Source: Mansonella perstans (Eukaryota > Nematoda > Chromadorea > Rhabditida > Onchocercidae). From it: a DNA stretch of 64,000 nucleotides. The notes under the pieces are model-generated. The model made no database searches, had not been told where the DNA came from, and saw nothing but the letters and a program-made list of their open reading frames with translations. The position numbers were made by a program, and so were the translations under genes. The stretch covers positions 62,001 to 126,000 of the forward strand of contig JBAMDO010000089.1 in the NCBI GenBank assembly GCA_037074765.1, in the 5' to 3' direction. This document shows positions 25,611 through 37,194 of this stretch, one piece after another (position 1 is the first letter of the stretch; every line of letters begins with the position of its first letter).

Positions 25611-26759
25611 ACAAACAATTAACAGGAACAATTTATGTAAATTATAATTTGTCATATTTTTACTATGATGAATTTTTGATATAAAAATATTACAGAATGA
25701 TTGCTGCTATTTCATTCAATTTAAATTTCGAAGAAAAAAACTTGAGAAGAACACCAACAACTGTACCAATTTTTCTATCACAGAGATTTATCATTATTCT
25801 ATGATTGAATAAATTTAATGAACAAATGATTTAACAATTATACTATGGAATCCCACTGAGCATACACAAAAATGATGATGTCAGAAGTCTTGAAAATTGA
25901 AAGAAATTAATTTCAAGGAAAAATGAAATATGTCAAAGAGGATTTCTTGACTGCGCGGTTATTCAGTTGATAATACAGTCAAAATAGTTGTATCAAAGCT
26001 CATAATTTCTGCTAATCACCTCCACTTCTCTAGTTTCATTCTCTTATCACCACATAAACAAATAAATTACCATGCGTTATTATCATTTATCATGGTTAGT
26101 CAAGGTCATCTGATCTCAAGCTTTTTCAATATTATTGAACTGCTAATGCATAGTAGTAATCTGAGGCATTCGAAAAATAGAGGAATATTTTATATCAAAC
26201 TTAGATTAGGATCAAAACATTTCACTTGATTCAAAATGATTTTAAATACAATCGCAATCACATGGAATTTACAATGATGGCGTACAAATTAATAGGTTAT
26301 ACAATCTCAAGCAACATCTGGAAGCACTATGACAATGTAATGCTACCAAATTATTTCATTAATGCTCCTACTACCGTCATACAAACCAAAGAAATACATC
26401 TTTAAGTTCAGATGGGAAAACGAATTTGCTTAACTGTCCAAGATAATACTCTTCCCAATAATTTAAAATTCGTTATTTGGGTTACAGCACATTTTCTCAA
26501 CTAACCGAAAATTGACCGCACTCAAATATCTGCTATCGTAATTGCTTTGACAAGCTTTGCATTTGCCTTGCGGAAAATCTTTCCTGGACTAACAGATATG
26601 TCATTCCTGGAGGAAGAAGTGAGAAACTGCTGTTATTTGGAATGGACTATTTACATAATCTACTGAATTTTAAATGAGACAGAAGACAGACTTTATGAAT
26701 AATCCAATAAGTGAAAAGCTTTCAATAATGGAATATATCATCCAATACCGTATTTCCCA
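25611..26759. other. Short intergenic region between convergent genes, with a coding-like stretch
   Basis: Contains the 3' ends of the plus-strand 206-aa gene and the minus-strand CHMP1 gene. The part 26274-26666 shows a coding-like frame with internal stops and is listed separately; otherwise nothing was seen. Confidence 0.5.
26274..26666 (+). pseudogene. Possible decayed coding stretch, unknown origin
   Basis: One frame runs 131 codons from ATG 26274 to TGA 26664-26666, interrupted only by TAA at 26403 and TAA at 26502, leaving open blocks of 43, 32 and 53 codons. In DNA this rich in A+T such blocks in a single frame are uncommon, and base composition here is less A+T-rich than in neighbouring DNA. 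The peptides (starting MMAYKLIGYTISSNIWKHY) were not recognised. It could equally be the 3' UTR of CHMP1 on the other strand. Confidence 0.25.
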
Positions 26760-28602
26760 TCAATTTTGTCTTAGTGCTGCCAAACGTTGCGTTAGCTCAT
26801 CATTTTCCGTTGCTGATGAGGAAACTTTAACACCACCAATTGATGCTGTCGATGGCATTTCCATGTTTAATTCCAAACTGTAATTTTGCATTTTTAAATG
26901 AAGAAAAAACTTTGGATATACACAGAAAGAATTCCTCGTTTTCTTAGGTTGAGTTAAAGTGACAACTGAACGAATCAAATGTTTGAAAATTAAATCGTTC
27001 TTTTTTTTTGAATGCCATCTCCAAAAATTCCAACTTACCAATAATCATCAGTCAGTAATCAATAATTATCTTATGCTAACAAACACTAATCACAGGAGGG
27101 GAGTAGCAGATGCTACTACGCGAAGCATTTAAAGCAACAATGTTATATATATGGTGAAACGACCAACCAAATCAAAAATATATAGGGCAGGGCAAGATGA
27201 ACTAACACACCTGTGTTTGGTGTATAATAATTCAATAACAACAATAAAGGAAAAAGTTACCTGAGAATAATTTCTGACTGTTGGTGTAAGATAAAAACAA
27301 AACAGCCAATGGAAAAAAACATACCCCGCCTTATCTGCTGCTTCCTGGATTAAAGCATTAACTTGTGCTTGAGGTGTATTTAATGTTGTCGTAGCTGTCA
27401 TTGAACCTTCCATTGTCGCAGATTGTACATCCAAATTCTCGAAATCTTTCTCAAACCGATCCATCAAATTCTGTACTTTTTCCAAATTCATTGAGCGCAA
27501 CGCTGATTCCATCGCTTTCACAACACCAGACATGCTTGATGTTACACGCTTTTGTGTTGCAGCTGTCTGTAAAAGTTCACATAATGCCAAATAATCTAAA
27601 GTCATTTTTAAAAAAAATAGAATATACGAATAATTCTACAGTATTTCGTTTCCTTCAAATTTATCAAGAATTTAACCAAAGACCAAAAAAATGCCACTGC
27701 ATAATAAAGTTTTCTGACATTAAGATGCAATTTTGTCTAGAAATATACTAATGAATAACCGAATGCTACTTTCCTAATTTTTTTAGCTGTGAAAACTAAT
27801 ATTCTATGTACGAAACAAACTTGTACACGTGCTGCTACTGCGTCAATTCGTGCCGACATCCTTAAGTAATTTAATGCTTCATTCTTTTTACGTATTGCAT
27901 TTTCAGCATGTACTTGCGCTATCTCCATATTACCCTTCTGCAATTCAATGATATGTCAACAATTTTGCATTTTTAGCAGAAGCAAAAACTTTCTGCAGAA
28001 CAAAAGTATTGTTCCAAATCAAAAATGAAAAATCAGTGAGCAGCTGAAGCAGCTTTGCTTTTCTCATTTATGTCCTAAATTAAAGACAATAAGCAAAGAT
28101 AATGCTATATGAAGCAAATATGAAAAGAAAAACCTTTATTGCATTTGTTAATTTCGTCTTCTCCGCTTTTTCTTCCTTTTCACATTTTTTCGAGTTTCGC
28201 TGTAGTTCTTTCGAAGCAAATTTCAAATTGAAAAGATGATCTAAAAGTTCTGCACAAAATTTAACAAAATATCACCAAAAGTTGCTAAGAATAATCAATG
28301 AAAGAAGACTGCAAAAAACAACTAAAAGACTGTAGATTAAACAAATGAACAAATTTTCACTGAAAACTTATAATGCAAAAAAAAAAGAGAGAATGTTTAT
28401 GATAAAAATAATGTAAGAGTTATGTAATTTTCTTTTCAATTTTTTGAAAAACTAAATTGTGTAAATATTACAAAGTAATCAATTCGAAGAAATTTTTTTA
28501 CTTTTTTTTTTTTTTTAACAATCTAAAATAAAATTTCGTTGAAGTGATAAAATATTGATATTTACGAAATATATGAATATAAATCTTACTATCTAAAGAC
28601 AT
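26760..28602 (-). CDS. did-2: CHMP1 (ESCRT-III, Did2/Vps46 family)
   Basis: ESCRT-III subunit that binds MIT domains of Vps4/Vta1/IST1 and helps recycle polymers during endosomal sorting, cytokinesis and membrane repair; it acts on the cytosolic face of endosomes. Exons: 28602-28590, 28240-28134, 27937-27821, 27566-27325, 26877-26760; total 597 nt, 198 aa, against 196-199 aa for human CHMP1A/B. Seen: basic N-terminus [19 protein letters not shown], then [48 protein letters not shown] and [20 protein letters not shown], ending in a MIT-interacting motif [12 protein letters not shown]. The 13-nt first exon (MSLD plus one base) joins in phase to give MSLDNHLFNL. A splice acceptor-like TTTTAG about 50 nt upstream of the ATG suggests trans-splicing of the mRNA. 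Confidence 0.96.
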
Positions 28603-31600
28603 TTTACGATTGTTGATAATGTTAAAGTATTGTTGATGTTGCTGCGTGAAAACCTAAAATTGTTTACACTTCCAATTGTATATTTGAAAATCAAAAATTA
28701 AAACGAAGCAACAGTTATAAACACCCTGAAATCAATCATTGCCCTTAGTAAATGAGCTCGACAAATACATAAAACACATTCATTCATCAGCAACCAAAAA
28801 CTTGCCATACTCAACATGTTGTTCATCCAAACTAGTGGCTCGCTAAAAAACTATTTGGGAGCTCTATGCAATTTCTCTTCCCAAATTGTTATTGTTTTTC
28901 GGCTATTCACTGGTTTAATTTATTCCACATTATAGTTGAACAAATCAATAGGTAAGTAAGGAAGTAATTAAGTGCCAAAAAATCGTTCATACTAATAGAA
29001 TAAGTATAAATTTAACATATATTTTTGCATGTACAAATATTCAACAACAAACAAAAGTAGTAGGAATATCTGCATATAAATGACAAATAAATACGCTAAA
29101 ATGTTTGCAATAAAATGCTAATTAAGCAGTGAATTTGTACATTTAGTATAATGAAATGGTAAGTTATATGGTACATTTATATAAATATTGTATAGCTTAG
29201 CCATATTTGTTATTTGACAACAAATTTTGACTTTTTTGAAAATAAATTTTTCAAACTTTTGAATTAAAATTTAGCAACAATCTATAGCGTAATATTTTGT
29301 TACTTACTAATGATATCAATTGTACTAGTAAATATATCAATTTCATTAGTAAAAATCGTTATTTACTGTTATCAGTAATGAAAATACTTTTCACTAACCA
29401 TGCTATCGGTAAGAATTTGATTTTTAAAAATCTCTCTGAATAAAATTAATTCATTTTAAAAATTTCACTATGTCCTTTTACTTTTTTTCTTTCTTTTCCT
29501 TTTCTACACTCTCTTCTTACTTTTTTCTCACTCTCTTTTTACACATTATCTTGCTTCTTTTTGTCATTCATTTATTTTCTTGTTTTAATCTTCATAAATC
29601 AATTTTTTTCCATTAAAAAAAATTTTTTTTTTCAAATTTTAATTTATAAATATATAAAATTACAAAATTTATTACCATTCATTTCAACACTTTTACATTA
29701 TTTGTTATTTTTTTGATAATTTATTTAATTAATTAATTAAAATTTAGTTTGTTAGTGTCAATCAAAACTTTGAAATAATAAATTGTAACATTTTTTCTGT
29801 TTTGATTAATTCAAGTTCAATCAGAAAAAAAAAACATTTCAATTTTCTTTTTCCAAATTACAATAAGCAAAGAAATTGGAATGTAGAATATTTCTTTATT
29901 TTTCTTAAAGAAATTTGAAAGGAAGCAAAACAACAAAAGCAACAAACGAAAAACGAACAAAAAAAATCGGATGATTAATTGGACAGAGCTTTTCTTATTC
30001 TTTTCTTAACAAGACGATCAAAACTGTTTTAAAAAGGATGGCTTTGTATTTTTTCTTTTTTTTAAAACAATTTCCAAAAAGCAATTCTCGCCTTTTCATC
30101 AATATTTTTTTTTTAAAATTTTAAACGATCTAAAAATTTGGTTGAAAAAAGGTTAAATTAACAGCTTAAAATTTAATGAATCAACGACCAGTTCTTGTAT
30201 CTTTTCCATTCTTGAAGATTTTTTTTGGAAAATTTTAAATAGTTTAAAATTTTGAAATTTCAGAAAAGGATTGAAATGATATTATTTTTTTTGCATGTCG
30301 GATTTTTATGAATCGTTATTCATTGTGTTTTTTTTTTTTTTGTGTATTATTGAAAATTATCATATAATTCAATGAATCATTATTTTTTTTGCAAATTATC
30401 AATAATAAATATGAAAGTGAATTTTTACGCAATTGCAATTAGTGCAAATGTATTTCATTATATTTATTATATTTTAATGGGTATAGGTATAGTAAAAAGA
30501 TCGCCATAGTAATGATAGTAATTATGATTGCATTAACAATGATAATATTGAAGTAATAATTATAATTAAAATTGTCATTATTTACGAATAACCAAGCAAT
30601 CTTTGCAATATTATTTATCGATTCTTATATTTGAATTAAAATTTTATAGTGTATATAACTATATCAATTGGTAACTTTGTTGTTTATGTTTTTTACAGAA
30701 CCTTACTTACATAACAATAGCAGTGATAATGATAAGAGCAATTATGTATAAATTGTAATTCGCTGACCGACTCTTAAATAATCTGATCCAAATTAATTTT
30801 GACATGTAAATTTACGATATGATAAAAAGCCATACTGTTGATTTACTGAAAATATTTTCACAATTAAGCAAAAGTATTCCACGCGTGTTTATCTTAAAGG
30901 GATTTATATTTGAAAAATAGCGATTATCATTAATTAATTACCATCTACTTGCTTATTTGTTTCCTCATTTCTTTATTATCAGTAAACTAACACTTATTTA
31001 TCTGATCATTGATTTATTATCAGTTACTTATTTGTGTGCTCATTTATTGATCTACCTGATCATTTGTTAATTTAATTAATTTTGTTTTGATAGTAGTGTG
31101 GAAAATTTACCCGAGATAACTGTTACTGATGATGATCTAAATGTATCATTATGATAGCTAATTTGCTTTTGCATTTTAATTTCAAACATATACGTCCAAT
31201 TTGCTTTGTGGTATGATATTAAGTGTTAATTAATTAATCTCCTTTATCTAGTTTTTCAGCATTAAATAAATTTTAAAAAAATTTAAAAAGTTTTGAAATT
31301 AAATAAGTTTAAAATAAAAAAAAAATTGATTTAATGCTAAAATCACTTCATTATTTCATTCCTAGTTTTAAAATTGACAGAAATATTCAATCAATAATTA
31401 TTTTAAGGGATTGTTTATCAGTTTAAATATGTGAAGGAAGATTGCGATGGTCATCAGCATAGAGAGAGAGAGGGAGAAAGAGAAAGAGAGAGAGAGAGCT
31501 AAGGTCCTTTGGCATTCTACTTGACATTTTTGTGATGTATGAAGGTCAGTTGTATGAAGGGCAAAGGTTAGTTTACATATGTATTCAAAAATGAAGGTCA

Positions 31601-33770
31601 GCTATAAGATATCTGTAGAGAGCAAAGGTCAGTATAACATTCTTTATAAACTCTGATATTCCTCTACATTTGTCATTCCAACATTTGAAGCGTTAGATGC
31701 GATGCCACTTCATTGCAGATATTTTTCTAAATTCATACTTATCTAACTCACAAGTTTATCTTATTCTACTAACTTTTTCAGCATTTTCTAGAACAGGTAC
31801 AAACTTTCCTGATGAAACTTTCCTGATACCTTCATCAGTACGGCACCTTTATAAATTTCGGAAATATTAATCTACTCTTAAATTATTATCTAGTTCTTGT
31901 ATTTTCCTGTTGAATTTCAATTTATATATTTTTTCATATTTTTTACAATTCTTTAAAAAATAAATTGTAATTTTGAATATGCATGTATGAAATGCGTAAA
32001 ACACGTGTAATTGATAATGTGCATATATTGGTTACACGTAAAATATCCGGTAAAATATTCTTTTAGTGCATTATAATTTTACTTTAAGCAAGATAGTCTA
32101 AACAGTGGTATTAACCAATATTTGTTTCATTTCATTTTATATAATTTTGAAAAACTGATAATTAATGTAATGCGATGAAGTATATCATTTCTTGGCCTTG
32201 ATTTTAAACTATATTAAAGATTCGAATTCAATCAATAATTCTTATCTTTACTAATTTGGCATTTATGAAAAAGAGCGCGAAGGTCATTTTGACGTATCTC
32301 ATTGCAAGTGAAGGTCATCGGACACTATGACGTTCTGGTGTCCTCCCCGTATATATCCTCTTTATATGTTTCATTTCGTTTGATTTTGCTCATTCAAGAT
32401 ATATTTAGAAGTTGGTGTCAATCGGAACGGTGCATCGGTGCGTCTAGTGTCTAATTATAAATTATAAATTGGATTGTATTTTTAGTGGAGAAATTCTGGG
32501 TACTGCTTACTTAGATGTCCATGATCTCGGGGGATTATCCTTATCATTCATCTCATAGGCAATTAATAATTTCGTCTTTCACATCTTTTTCAAGCGTTAT
32601 TGAAATTTGATAATTGTTACGCATAATAAACTGTGATTTAAAATTTCAAATTATAATTCCATTTAATAAAAGACGAGAGAGAAAATTAGGGCAGATCCAT
32701 AAAAAATAAAACTGAACAGATCGCTCGCATAATTATCGGCAACAATTACGGAAAAAGTTGCAGGAAAATCATTTTACCAGTTCTTGCCAATCTTGTAACT
32801 TTCAATCTAAAATAATATTCTTATGATAATTTTATAGTGCATCACTCCCCACTATCCATATTCGCTTCACGAAATACCACAGTAAATTTTGAAATTGAAA
32901 TTGCCTTTCAGAACAAAAACATAATAATAATTCATTAGCTTCAAATAATTCAAAAAAAAAGTAGCCACTACTTTCTTTAACTTCTTTTTTGACATTATTT
33001 TTAATTTTTATTATTTTATTCCATTCTTATTCTTTATTTTTGATTTTTTATTTTTGCAAAACCGTTTTATTAATTTAATTCGATTTCAGCAATTTTAATC
33101 TGTTCTGTGTTAATTAAATTTAGTTTTTGAGAATTTTCAAATTAACAAGACAAAAATTTGGATCATTTTAATAATAATTTTAGCAAAAGCAGTGAGACAT
33201 GAAGCATTACATAACGCCCTTCTTTTTTTGCATCATTCTCGCTCCTTTATTTCGGTTTGTTCGTTCTCGCTCTTTTATTTCGTCTTGTTTTCTAAGATAT
33301 CTCGGGAATGGAGAAATGGGAGAGAGGGCGGGAAATAATGTAAAGGGGTTCGAGATTTCCGGATATTATTCAGCTCTTCCTCGTCGTTTTCCATTTTTTA
33401 TTATTTCATTAAAATGTTTCATTTCTCCACGATGTTTTTGTTGGAAAAATATTTTTCTGTTTCATATTGCTATTTGAAATATTTTTTTTGTTGCTTTCTT
33501 TTTTCTAAATTTATGTAATATTAGGTCTTAATCTGGATATTTTTGTTCATTTTTTTCTAGCTTTAAAAGAAACATATGCTCAACATGATTATATTAGTTA
33601 AATGTTCAAAATATAAATTGAAATTTTGTTTTAAAAATTACTGTACGCATATATAAGCGATTATAATAATGGCATTAGAAAAAATTAATAAAATAATATT
33701 AAGATATAAACTTTGCGACAAAAACTGCGTACCATATAATTAATTCTCACTTTGAAACACTTTTCAAACG
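28603..33770. other. 5.2-kb intergenic region between divergent CHMP1 and ZIP11 genes
   Basis: No supported gene. A+T-rich with simple repeats (GA tract at 31461-31498) and a short plus-strand ORF at 33199-33477 with no recognisable content. Two subregions stand out as less A+T-rich: 31500-31640 and 32270-32560, both with AGGTCA motifs (listed separately). Another is around 33290-33440 (GGGAGAGAGGGCGGG). Confidence 0.55.
31543..32317 (+). promoter_or_regulatory. Spaced AGGTCA nuclear-receptor half-sites
   Basis: Exact AGGTCA occurs at 31543, 31595, 31626, 32281 and 32312, with a near match AGGTTA at 31565. All are preceded by A or AA, the extended form bound by monomeric nuclear receptors. 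Two pairs (31595/31626 and 32281/32312) are each exactly 31 bp apart. TGACGT lies at 32290 and 32328. The block sits 1.5-2.2 kb upstream of the ZIP11 start. Binding is inferred only from the motif. Confidence 0.35.
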
Positions 33771-36700
33771 ATGATTCGAGGTTGGAGCACCATACCACAA
33801 GCATTTGCTGCTTCATTGTTTACATGGGGTGTTACTGCTCTTGGTGCTGCCCTTGTTTTCTTCATACCTCCATCGAGTAAGAAATTATTAGGTAAGCATA
33901 AAATAAAATTTTAACTTTGAAATTTTTCAATCTAAATTGAAGAGAAACTAGTCATCATGCTTCACATAACTTCTTTTTTTTCTTAGATCGCAAGTATTTT
34001 TTGTTTTTTTCTATGAACAAACTTTAGTTTTAGTAATCGAAATGGCCAAGTTTGATTGTGCTTAAGACTAGTTAAGAGATTCGGATGAATAAGGCAAATT
34101 CTTGTTTTACTTCTTCCAGTAAATCTCGAATTTGGAGCTAAAAAAATGTTCGAAACTAAGGTGACTACTGTCAACCATTATCTTGAGTTAAGCAAATAAG
34201 GTTAAATGGCTGAATTAGACTTATTAGCATATAGTGTATTAGACTTATTACTTAATTAGACTTATTACCATATAGCGATTTACCAGATAAGTGATTTAAT
34301 ATTTACACCGAATTACATGATAATAAATCATTTGATATCTAGTCAGATTAAATGAATAAATTAGTGGCTCTGATCGAAGCTTGTTTGCTATTTTTCAGAT
34401 ATAAGTTTGGGTTTTGCTGCTGGTATTATGACAGCGGCATCATTTTGGAGTCTGTTAGCGCCTGCAATCGAAATAACGGAAGCACAAATGGGAGCATTTG
34501 CGTTTCTTCCATGTGCAGTCGGTTTTGCTGCTGGTGCTGCTTTTGTATATGGTGCTGATCGGATAATGCCAAGGTATGAGAGAAGGCTGATGCTCTAAAA
34601 TGATTTCATCGACAAAAGTTGCATTTTAGTAGTTTGCGCTTTTTGAGAGTATGAATATAAGTTCTTTCTAGGTGTTTCTTTTTCACTATCAAACCATATG
34701 TGGATCTGGACTCGAGTTTTTCAAAAATTCCAATCTTTAGAACTCAAAATTTTTTTGCATTACGTAATTTGAAGAGCTAATGATAGAAATATTACATTTC
34801 AAAAAAATTGTTTTTTCCGGAAAAATGCATTTCAAATTTTGTAGAAATAGCTTTTTATTTTCTGGCTCAGTTTTTAGTTTTGTGTTTTCGGAAATTGCAA
34901 TGGTGGATCTAATAAAACAGGATGTCAAGGTAGTCGATTCTAAAACAATGAAATCGCTGGATGGGATCGTCGAAGAAAGTGTATCAATGGTGAAACTTAA
35001 ACAATCAAACGATAATATTGCACGGTATGTCTGCTCTTGCAAATATTTTTTCGGCCAATCGCCAAAAATAGATGTGTATGTGTATGTGGTCACTGACTCC
35101 AATTTAATGAATTGATTTTGCTTGAAACTTGCTTCTGTTATTTCTCTTATATAAAAGATCATTTTTGGAAATTTTCTATTCAAATTTTTAATCACTCACC
35201 AAATACTGTTATTTTAAGCTGCTAGCGACACAAAAAGAAGTTATCGAAATTAATTTTTTGAATTTTCAAAATCTGAGTCTGCAGGAGAAATTTATTCATT
35301 TAAAATCATTACCGCTTTTTAATTAACGCTGAAAAATTCATTGAACTTGGATTTGCTTTTATTGTCATCTATCTGATAATATAAGAAGATTTACTCCTAC
35401 AAGTGCGCTGAAATAGTTCGTTAGTAAATACGTCTGAGTACCCATCAACTCTCTCATAAGTTAAACTTACTTGAAGTTTGCTTGTACAATTTTGCTTTTT
35501 TTCGTTTGTTTTAGTGACAGCAAAATTGGTTTGCAAATACTAACTGATTGAAGTATGATCTGGAAAATTCACTAAATCGTATTTCGGTAGTTATATCATA
35601 TTAGTTTTTCTCTCGAAAGCTTAAGTATTTTATTTCAAATGGTTTTTATGTTTCTTATAGCACTTCTAGCTATAAAGCTCTGCATATAAATTGTCTTGTT
35701 CGAATAATCAAAAAAGTATAGTGATATTTAAAGCAATAATGCTGCTGTTTCGTTTTAGCATCCATCAAACGGATGATTGTACAACTGCTACTAACAATGC
35801 GGACGGAAGTACGTCAGATGCGGCGACAACTACTGTAGCAACGATAGAAAACGGTAATTCAGCAGTTGATAAAGAACAGGCTCTTATCAAATCTATCTCA
35901 TGGCGTCGCATTCTTTTGTTAATTATTGCTGTCACGGTACATAATATTCCAGAAGGTTTAGCTGTTGGTGTTGCATTTGGTATGCTTTCGATTTTATACA
36001 AAGCACATAACATATATTTTTTATTTTCTTACTTTTTTATATTTGCGTCGTATTTTTTGATGATTTCAAGTATGTATGCCGACGTTCTGCATAATACTTT
36101 TTGAAAATTTTGCGTACTGCTTACCTTTTAGACAATTTGGCATCGAATATTCGTCCAACTTTACTTAGTGGAATTGCTTCCTGAAATATTATCAAATCTG
36201 TTTGAATGGCTTGTCTGGCGCTTTTATCCTTTTCTTTTTAAATCTTTTAACTGTTAAACTTATTTGTAGGTTCTATTGGAAAAACAGCTAAGGCAACGTT
36301 CGAGTCGGCTTTTGCATTGGCACTTGGTATTGGTCTGCAAAATTTCCCGGAAGGATTGGCCGTTTCACTTCCTCTTGCCGCATTCGGTCATAGTAAAATG
36401 AAGTCTTTCTTTTATGGACAATTGTCTGGTTAGTTACAACGGTCTTTTTTTTTTTTGAAATTTTTTGTGTTTTTTCTTTTTCGACCAGCAAATTTTAATA
36501 CAAGCGAAATTGGAGTTTGAACAAATTATGGGCAAACCGTCTCATCAGTTTTTCCTTTTATTTGATCAACGAAGTTAGGACAACGCGCGGTTTAACGCGA
36601 TTTGACGCAAAGATCGTGAAAATTGCCTCAAGAAGATGCTGTCTCACTGTGTGCCCATATTCTTTAAAAGTTGGAGAATATTTAGATAGTTTGGAAAAGG

Positions 36701-37194
36701 CTTTGGCTGCACAGTCTTAGATAACGAACTTTGAAAATTCATTATTTTAATGTTTGGCATTTTCTCGACAAACCAAATATTTGTTCTTTCGTTTTTTGCA
36801 ACTTTCAAAGAATTCCTGTAAAGTTTCCCGTGAGATCGAAAGAGTTTTTTCCAGTATCAGATGATTGCGTGTTCTGTAAAAATAATTTTTTAGTCTATTC
36901 ATGTATAGATAAGCTTAAATATTTTTAAAAAAATTTTATTAGCCAAAAGTTTTCAAAGTCTTCTTTTTTTCAGGTGCAGTTGAGCCACTGGGAGCATTAG
37001 CTGGCGCAGCTGCCGTGATCTTAATGGAACCAGTTTTGCCGTATGCGTTAAGTTTCGCTGCAGGTGCAATGATTTATGTTGTTCTGGATGATATTATACC
37101 AGAAGCACAGCGAAATGGTAATGGCCGATTGGCATCAATAAGTTCAGTTATTGGTTTCTTGGTTATGATGGCGCTGGATGTTAGTCTGGGCTGA
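33771..37194 (+). CDS. SLC39A11: ZIP11-type zinc/metal transporter (SLC39A11 family)
   Basis: Multi-pass transporter that moves Zn (and possibly other divalent metals) into the cytosol; mammalian ZIP11 is placed on Golgi, nuclear or plasma membranes. Exons: 33771-33891, 34399-34573, 34878-35024, 35759-35979, 36270-36428, 36974-37194; 1044 nt, 347 aa, against 342 aa for human ZIP11. Seen: N-terminal [20 protein letters not shown], then [40 protein letters not shown] with the metal-site HNIPEG at residues 209-214, the second motif QNFPEG at 245-250, [16 protein letters not shown] and the C-terminal [19 protein letters not shown]. Between membrane segments 3 and 4 is a variable loop (about residues 99-195), Thr/Ala/Asp-rich and without a His cluster. 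All exon phases join exactly. It is divergent from CHMP1. Confidence 0.96.
34208..34285. repeat. Short tandem repeat in ZIP11 intron 1
   Basis: Three copies of TTAGACTTATTA separated by related spacers, two of them including CATATAG.G. Confidence 0.7.

Noticed and set aside
33341..33362. GGGGTTCGAGATTTCC similar to GGGGCTTCGAGATTTTTCC at 16594, and partly to a tRNA B box
   Set aside because: The two copies differ by indels with no flanking similarity, and no cloverleaf can be drawn around either.
33199..33477. 92-codon plus-strand ORF upstream of ZIP11
   Set aside because: Low-complexity Phe/Ser/Arg content, no splice context and no family resemblance.
34737..35195. 152-codon minus-strand ORF
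   Set aside because: It is antisense to ZIP11 exon 3, whose splice sites and phase are well supported; no motif on the minus strand.
36517..36720. 67-codon plus-strand ORF in the last ZIP11 intron
   Set aside because: The exons on either side join in phase and match ZIP11 without it; no recognisable motif.
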